The translations under genes were made by a program, and so were the position numbers. From the NCBI GenBank assembly GCA_900769095.1, contig CAAGFH010000138.1:1-9472 (forward strand): DNA of 9,472 bases, read 5' to 3'. The notes under the pieces were generated by a model that was not told where the DNA came from, searched no databases, and was given only the letters and a program-made list of their open reading frames with translations. Below, piece after piece: positions 6,169-9,472 of the stretch (position 1 is the stretch's first letter; the number at the start of each line of letters is the position of its first letter). Origin of the DNA: Methanobacteriaceae archaeon (GTDB lineage: Archaea; Methanobacteriota; Methanobacteria; Methanobacteriales; Methanobacteriaceae).

Positions 6169-7353
6169 TTAAACTAATTTAATATTATATGTACATTCTA
6201 ATTTTTCAACTTCATCAAATACTAAGAATTTCTGAGCTGGTTTTGAACCAAAACGACCTTGCATAGCATAATCATCATTTCCTACAAGTGAACTGTTTAC
6301 GATACATACAGTTTTGCCGTACTCTTTTTCAAAATGGTGATGAATATGACCACTAAAGATGAAAGAAGGGATGACACCTGTTAACTGAGGTATTTTAGTT
6401 ACAGCTTGGTCAGGTCTGTCATAATGACCATGTGTAAATACAATATCTTCATTAAGAATCTTAGTCATAATAAAACCATCTTGTTCATTAACAATTTCAA
6501 TGTTTGTGTGGTTACGAAGTCTACCTTCTAAAAACCAAGGAATTAGGTACTCAAAGTTTTCCTTAATCCCAACATCATTCTTGTTGCTCTGAGTTCGTCC
6601 ATGATTGCCCGCCACATTATAGAATTTAATCTTAGGGAACTCCTTAGAGAAAACATCCAGTATTTCAGCAAGTGTTTCTGATACATATTTAATTTGCTCA
6701 ACTACATCTTGATTTGCTTGAACTCTTGTGGAAACATGAATTAATCCTCCTACAAGATCACCTAAATTAGCAACGTGAAGAGTAGAAATTTCATGTCTTT
6801 TGCCATATTCAACTGTTTTTGTAACTAATTTATCTATTCGTTCATTAAATACTTGTTCGTTAAACTTATTGCAGTAATTATCAATCTCCATGCCATAATG
6901 CCAATCACTAAATAAAACTAATCCTTCTTTTGTTGAATTAATTTCTCTAGGAAGAGAAGGGGAGAGAGGTTTCTTTTTCTCTAATTGTAATACTGCATCA
7001 TAAATATCATCTTTAATTTTTTCAAAACGTGCAGAGTTACGAATTAACTTTTTATATTCACGTTGTTGGTCTTGTTTACGAATTTTTTCTTTTTCAGCTT
7101 CAATCTTAATAGTTTCGTATTTATCGAGAATATCTTTATCTAAGTTTTTATTAAGAATGTAGTCTTTCCATTTACAATATTGTTGATAGTCCTTGCGGAA
7201 TTTACTTTCATCATAATTGCTTCCGTATTCTTCATTAAGCAATGATGTAATGGTATCTTTATCAAGCTTATATTCAGTTTTATTCTCAAATAAGCGAATC
7301 AAATAATCTCTGAAACTTTCTTCTGGAGAACGCTGTAAAATTGTATTAGTCAT
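6169..7353 (-). CDS. Calcineurin-like metallophosphoesterase
   Basis: A 394-residue protein. The C-terminal two thirds carry the full metallophosphoesterase signature: Asp150-x-His152 (SDWHYG), GD at 198-199 (NLGDLVGG), GNHG at 249-252, His308 in THGH, and GHIHHH at 335-340. These ligate two metal ions and hydrolyse phosphomono- or diesters; the substrate cannot be told, and DNA, RNA or nucleotides are all possible. The first ~130 residues lack these motifs. They are helical and highly charged, with a Lys/Glu-rich, probably coiled-coil stretch near 75-115, and may bind a partner or nucleic acid. Its ribosome binding site (CAGGAG) lies within the last codons of the preceding small gene and its ATG follows that stop by four bases, so the two are probably translationally coupled. 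Family assignment is firm, role is not. Confidence 0.9.
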   Translation of the reverse strand: MTNTILQRSPEESFRDYLIRLFENKTEYKLDKDTITSLLNEEYGSNYDESKFRKDYQQYCKWKDYILNKNLDKDILDKYETIKIEAEKEKIRKQDQQREYKKLIRNSARFEKIKDDIYDAVLQLEKKKPLSPSLPREINSTKEGLVLFSDWHYGMEIDNYCNKFNEQVFNERIDKLVTKTVEYGKRHEISTLHVANLGDLVGGLIHVSTRVQANQDVVEQIKYVSETLAEILDVFSKEFPKIKFYNVAGNHGRTQSNKNDVGIKENFEYLIPWFLEGRLRNHTNIEIVNEQDGFIMTKILNEDIVFTHGHYDRPDQAVTKIPQLTGVIPSFIFSGHIHHHFEKEYGKTVCIVNSSLVGNDDYAMQGRFGSKPAQKFLVFDEVEKLECTYNIKLV

Positions 7354-7357
7354 TTAA

Positions 7358-7555
7358 TCACTCCTGACCTTCATGTTCTTTTGGTTCAGGTTGAAGTTCT
7401 TCTTTTACAGTAATGCTAACTGTTCTACCGTCAAAACGCTTCAAGTACTCCTTCAAATCGTATGTATCAATTGATTCTTTAGTCTTTTCAGTAATCTCCA
7501 TGTCAAGGAAAGTGAATTCCCCTTTAAAACTTACTTGGTTTGTTAATTTTGCCAT
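7358..7555 (-). CDS. Small protein of unknown function, YonK-like pattern
   Basis: A 65-residue acidic protein: MAKLTNQVSFKGEFTFLDM, then a segment ending TYDLKEYLKRFDG, a strand RTVSITVKEEL and a Pro/Glu-rich tail (QPEPKEHEGQE). The layout (N-terminal beta hairpin, YDL..L..FDG helix, VSITVKEE strand) recalls the small YonK protein of Bacillus phage SPbeta, whose role is unknown; I make this comparison from memory with modest certainty. A strong AAAGGAGG sits upstream of the ATG. It lies between the PhoH-like gene (36 bases) and the metallophosphoesterase (4 bases), in one transcription unit. A plus-strand frame over the same bases has no ribosome binding site and is not a gene. Confidence 0.72.
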   Translation of the reverse strand: MAKLTNQVSFKGEFTFLDMEITEKTKESIDTYDLKEYLKRFDGRTVSITVKEELQPEPKEHEGQE

Positions 7556-7591
7556 CCCTATTTCCTCCTTTTTGTCCTTTAAAACTTGTAT

Positions 7592-8890
7592 TTACAAAAT
7601 ATCCGCACACAATTGAGCCAGTTTAGAACGTTCTCCACGAACTAAAGCTACATGTCCACTTTCTTTTAAGTCCTTCATTTTTTCGATTACATATGTCAAT
7701 CCATTTGAATAAGCATCCAAATAAGGATTATCAATTTGCTCAGGGTCACCAACTAAGATTACTTTTGAACCTTCACCAATTCGAGTAAGAATAGTTTTAA
7801 CTTCATGTTTGGTTAAGTTTTGTGCCTCATCAATAATCATTATCTGACCAGGAATACTACGACCACGTATGTAAGTTAATGCTTCAACTTGAATAATATC
7901 CTCGTATCCAGTTAGCATAGAATTTAATTCGTTTTGATCTTTACAGTTAAACAAAAATTCAAGGTTATCATAAATCGGCTGCATCCACGGTCTGAGTTTT
8001 TCTTCCATCTCACCAGGTAAATAGCCAATATCTTTTCCCATAGGAACAACTGGTCTAGCTACAATCACCTTATTGTACAATCCACTGTCCATTGTCTGTT
8101 TTAATGCAGCAGCCAAAGCTAAAAGTGTTTTACCTGTACCAGCTTTACCGGAAAGAGTTACTAATGGAATATTTTCATCAAGTAATAGGTCTAAAGCTAA
8201 TTTCTGCTCCATATTCTTTGCTTGTAATCCCCATACAGGTTCATCTTCATCATAATTATAAAGAGGGTGGAGGTATCCGTTTTTATATTTAGTTAATGCA
8301 CTTTGTTTTCCACACTTCAATACGACAAAATGATTTTCAGGATACTGGTCATGGCACATTAACTTTCTTTCTTTGTAGAAAAAATTAATGTCATCACTGT
8401 CCACTTCTAATTCTGTATAGCCTGAATAAGCATCATCTTTACTAGAAACAACTTTATCATTATGATATCCTTCAGCTTCCACACCAACAACATCTGCAAT
8501 AACTCGTACATTGGTGTCTCTAGAAACTAATATTACTTGTTTGTCGTTGAATTCTTGTTTAATTGCGTAAGCAGTTGCAATGATTAAAAGGTCATTATTC
8601 TTTTCTGATAAATGGTCATATACAAATGACTCTTTAGGTGGAAGAACAACTTTTAATACACCGCCATTAGATAATTGTACACCTTCGTGCAGTTTGCCTT
8701 TTTCTCTTAATTTATCTAATTGCTTACTTGTATATCGAGCATTAAATCCTAATTCATCCATGAGCTTCTTTTTTGAGTCTAATTCTTGTAATACTGTAGA
8801 TGGAATAACTACATCATTACTACCAAAAGCATACAGAGCATTTGGATCAGCCAATGGAACGTTAGTATCTAGAACGTAAATTTTACTCAT
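7592..8890 (-). CDS. PIN-PhoH protein (PhoH2/YlaK type ATPase with RNase domain)
   Basis: A 432-residue two-domain protein. The N-terminal PIN-like domain (about 1-150) begins KIYVLDTNVPL with Asp8 and has further conserved acids (Asp100 in NNDLLIIATA, Asp125 in LVSRDTN), consistent with a metal-dependent RNase site. The C-terminal PhoH ATPase (about 220-432) has Walker A GKAGTGKT at 248-255, Walker B MIIDEAQN at 351-358, KVILVGDPEQID at 376-387 and a late RGERS (418-422). This matches the full-length PIN-PhoH architecture known in bacteria as PhoH2 or YlaK, where mycobacterial members act as RNA helicase and RNase. Phages often carry PhoH domains alone; this one keeps the PIN half. ATG 8890 has AAAGGAG nearby. 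It heads a cassette with the small protein and the metallophosphoesterase, behind a structured leader. Confidence 0.92.
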   Translation of the reverse strand: MSKIYVLDTNVPLADPNALYAFGSNDVVIPSTVLQELDSKKKLMDELGFNARYTSKQLDKLREKGKLHEGVQLSNGGVLKVVLPPKESFVYDHLSEKNNDLLIIATAYAIKQEFNDKQVILVSRDTNVRVIADVVGVEAEGYHNDKVVSSKDDAYSGYTELEVDSDDINFFYKERKLMCHDQYPENHFVVLKCGKQSALTKYKNGYLHPLYNYDEDEPVWGLQAKNMEQKLALDLLLDENIPLVTLSGKAGTGKTLLALAAALKQTMDSGLYNKVIVARPVVPMGKDIGYLPGEMEEKLRPWMQPIYDNLEFLFNCKDQNELNSMLTGYEDIIQVEALTYIRGRSIPGQIMIIDEAQNLTKHEVKTILTRIGEGSKVILVGDPEQIDNPYLDAYSNGLTYVIEKMKDLKESGHVALVRGERSKLAQLCADIL

Positions 8891-8916
8891 ATTATTATTG
8901 CTCCTTTAGTTTAATT

Positions 8917-8960
8917 CAGAAGGGGAGTAGGAGCTTACCCTACAAGGAGTGACCCTTCTG
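8917..8960 (-). promoter_or_regulatory. Structured leader hairpin upstream of the PIN-PhoH gene
   Basis: CAGAAGGG (8917-8924) pairs perfectly with CCCTTCTG (8953-8960), and an inner stem GTAGG (8927-8931) pairs with CCTAC (8939-8943) around a 7-base loop. The transcript after it reads AATTAAAC with no T-run, so it is not an ordinary terminator. It lies between the HU terminator and the PhoH ribosome binding site and may stabilise or regulate that leader. Confidence 0.6.
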
Positions 8961-8974
8961 TTTATTAATTTAAT
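8959..8974 (-). repeat. Copy 3 of the intergenic motif TAAATTAATAA
   Basis: The plus strand reads TGTTTATTAATTTAAT, directly beyond the T-run of the HU terminator and touching the PhoH leader hairpin. Confidence 0.6.
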
Positions 8975-9010
8975 AAAAAAGAAGTGCAGGGGAGAGGGGA
9001 CTGCACTTCT
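8975..9010 (-). terminator. Intrinsic terminator of the HU gene
   Basis: AGAAGTGCAG (9010-9001, transcript sense) pairs with CTGCACTTCT (8989-8980), a perfect 10-bp stem with an 11-base loop reading TCCCCTCTCCC, followed by a run of six T (the first in the stem). It begins 12 bases after the HU stop codon. Confidence 0.93.
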
Positions 9011-9022
9011 AATGGGGAAAAC

Positions 9023-9358
9023 TTATTTAACGTAATCTTTGAATGCTTTAGCAAATTTAAACTTAGGAACATTTTTAGCTGCAACTTCAACTTGAGCTTG
9101 TCGTTTAGCTTCTTCTTCACTTACACCTTGTTCTTTTAACTCTTTCAACAGTTTAGGGTTGTAAGCTTTGCCAGCTTCTTTGTACACTGTTTCAAAATCA
9201 CCGAAACCTGCAATGCGTAGTTTGTCAGTACCAGAAAGTTCGATGATTCCTTCAACTACTGAGTCAATAAATGCTTCAGTTTCTTTCTTGTTCAATGAAA
9301 TACCTTTTGGTTCATTCAATTCTTTTACTAGTCCTGCTAAGTCTTTTTTATTCAACAT
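9023..9358 (-). CDS. HU-family DNA-binding protein with an enlarged DNA-binding arm
   Basis: A 111-residue protein of the HU/IHF family, which binds and bends DNA as a dimer. It has the N-terminal helices (LNKKDLAGLVKEL), the family signature LRIAGFGDFE (47-56), the arm motif NP at 67-68, whose Pro intercalates DNA in HU/IHF, and the C-terminal VPKFKFAKAFKDYVK (97-111). Bacterial HU is about 90 residues. The extra length comes partly from about 16 residues inserted between NP and VPKFK: the stretch 69-96 is charged and probably helical (KLLKELKEQG, then SEEEAKRQAQ) where HU has a short beta-arm return. Start ATG 9358 has GGAGG ten bases upstream, and a strong terminator follows. It probably condenses or organises phage DNA; the insert may change dimer or DNA contacts. 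Confidence 0.92.
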   Translation of the reverse strand: MLNKKDLAGLVKELNEPKGISLNKKETEAFIDSVVEGIIELSGTDKLRIAGFGDFETVYKEAGKAYNPKLLKELKEQGVSEEEAKRQAQVEVAAKNVPKFKFAKAFKDYVK

Positions 9359-9383
9359 TATTAAAATTCCTCCGTTTTATCCT

Positions 9384-9389
9384 ATTATA
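9384..9389 (-). promoter_or_regulatory. Possible -10 element (TATAAT) for the HU gene
   Basis: A perfect TATAAT on the minus strand lies 10 bases before the HU ribosome binding site, just after a copy of the TAAATTAATAA motif. I see no convincing -35 hexamer at the right spacing, so this is a weak candidate in AT-rich DNA. Confidence 0.3.
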
Positions 9390-9401
9390 TTTATTAATTT
9401 A
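9390..9401 (-). repeat. Copy 4 of the intergenic motif TAAATTAATAA
   Basis: The plus strand reads TTTATTAATTTA between the partial upstream gene and HU, next to the candidate TATAAT. Confidence 0.5.
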
Positions 9402-9414
9402 TGTTTTAAAATAA

Positions 9415-9472
9415 TTATTTTTCTTTTCTAACGTTTTGAACTACACCATCTTTATCTACTTCATATGTAAGA
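9415..9472 (-). CDS. C-terminal end of an unknown protein (partial)
   Basis: The last codons of a minus-strand gene that enters from outside the window: they read LTYEVDKDGVVQNVRKEK and then TAA at 9415-9417. The frame is inferred from the stop and an open reading to the window edge; the alternative frame I checked meets a stop codon at once. It lies 56 bases before the HU start with no terminator hairpin between, so it may share the HU transcript. Too little is visible to name it. Confidence 0.5.
   Translation of the reverse strand, partial: LTYEVDKDGVVQNVRKEK

Noticed and set aside
7413..7616. Plus-strand open frame over the small gene
   Set aside because: It overlaps the 65-residue gene antisense. 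The minus-strand gene has a strong ribosome binding site and fits the operon; this one does not.
8073..8879. Three plus-strand open frames inside the PIN-PhoH gene
   Set aside because: They are antisense to a gene with clear Walker and PIN motifs and have no plausible start signals.
9168..9431. Plus-strand open frame across the HU gene
   Set aside because: It is antisense to a clear HU gene and its hydrophobic end comes from the AT-rich intergenic region.
1..9472. CRISPR arrays, tRNA genes, rRNA genes, insertion sequences, attachment sites
   Set aside because: I saw no regularly spaced repeats, cloverleaf patterns, transposase genes or flanking repeats.

Overview
The window looks like the packaging and early-structural region of a tailed phage of a low-GC Firmicute, probably a Bacillus relative. 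It is AT-rich, every convincing gene lies on the minus strand, and most genes have strong GGAGG-type ribosome binding sites. Bases 1-21 are not phage DNA. They match the 3' end of the Illumina Read 1 adapter, so the contig starts at an untrimmed read end and real sequence begins at about base 22.

In transcription order (high to low coordinates) the layout is: the last codons of an unknown gene; an HU-type DNA-binding protein with an enlarged DNA-binding arm; an intrinsic terminator and a structured leader; a PIN-PhoH protein; a small protein; a metallophosphoesterase; a ClpP-like serine protease with an intact triad; a structured spacer with a compound terminator; a short protein whose last codons form a second terminator; an HNH homing-type endonuclease; a zinc-ribbon protein in the usual place of a small terminase; the large terminase (TerL); and the start of a probable portal gene that runs off the window.

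The main result is that terL is interrupted. Its ATPase part (3100-2172) and nuclease part (1903-1048) are separated by 268 bases that I read as an ORF-less group I intron. P1 pairs the exon end with an internal guide and carries the U-G pair at the splice site. P4, P5, P7 and P8 pairings are visible, a GAAA tetraloop hairpin lies near the 3' end, and the intron ends in G. Joining the exons gives one open frame of 594 residues, with the junction reading ESKWVGATDGALV. The free-standing HNH endonuclease lies about 1.8 kb upstream of the intron, so the two may form a split mobile element in which the endonuclease mobilises the intron in trans (a hypothesis).

Two sequence-level signals are not explained by the genes. 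The hexamer AGGGGA occurs 11 times on the plus strand (TCCCCT in the transcript) against one case found in the opposite orientation, including inside terminator loops. An AT-rich motif TAAATTAATAA (minus strand) recurs in four intergenic gaps and once inside the intron. The HNH protein and the small-terminase candidate also share a zinc-ribbon module.
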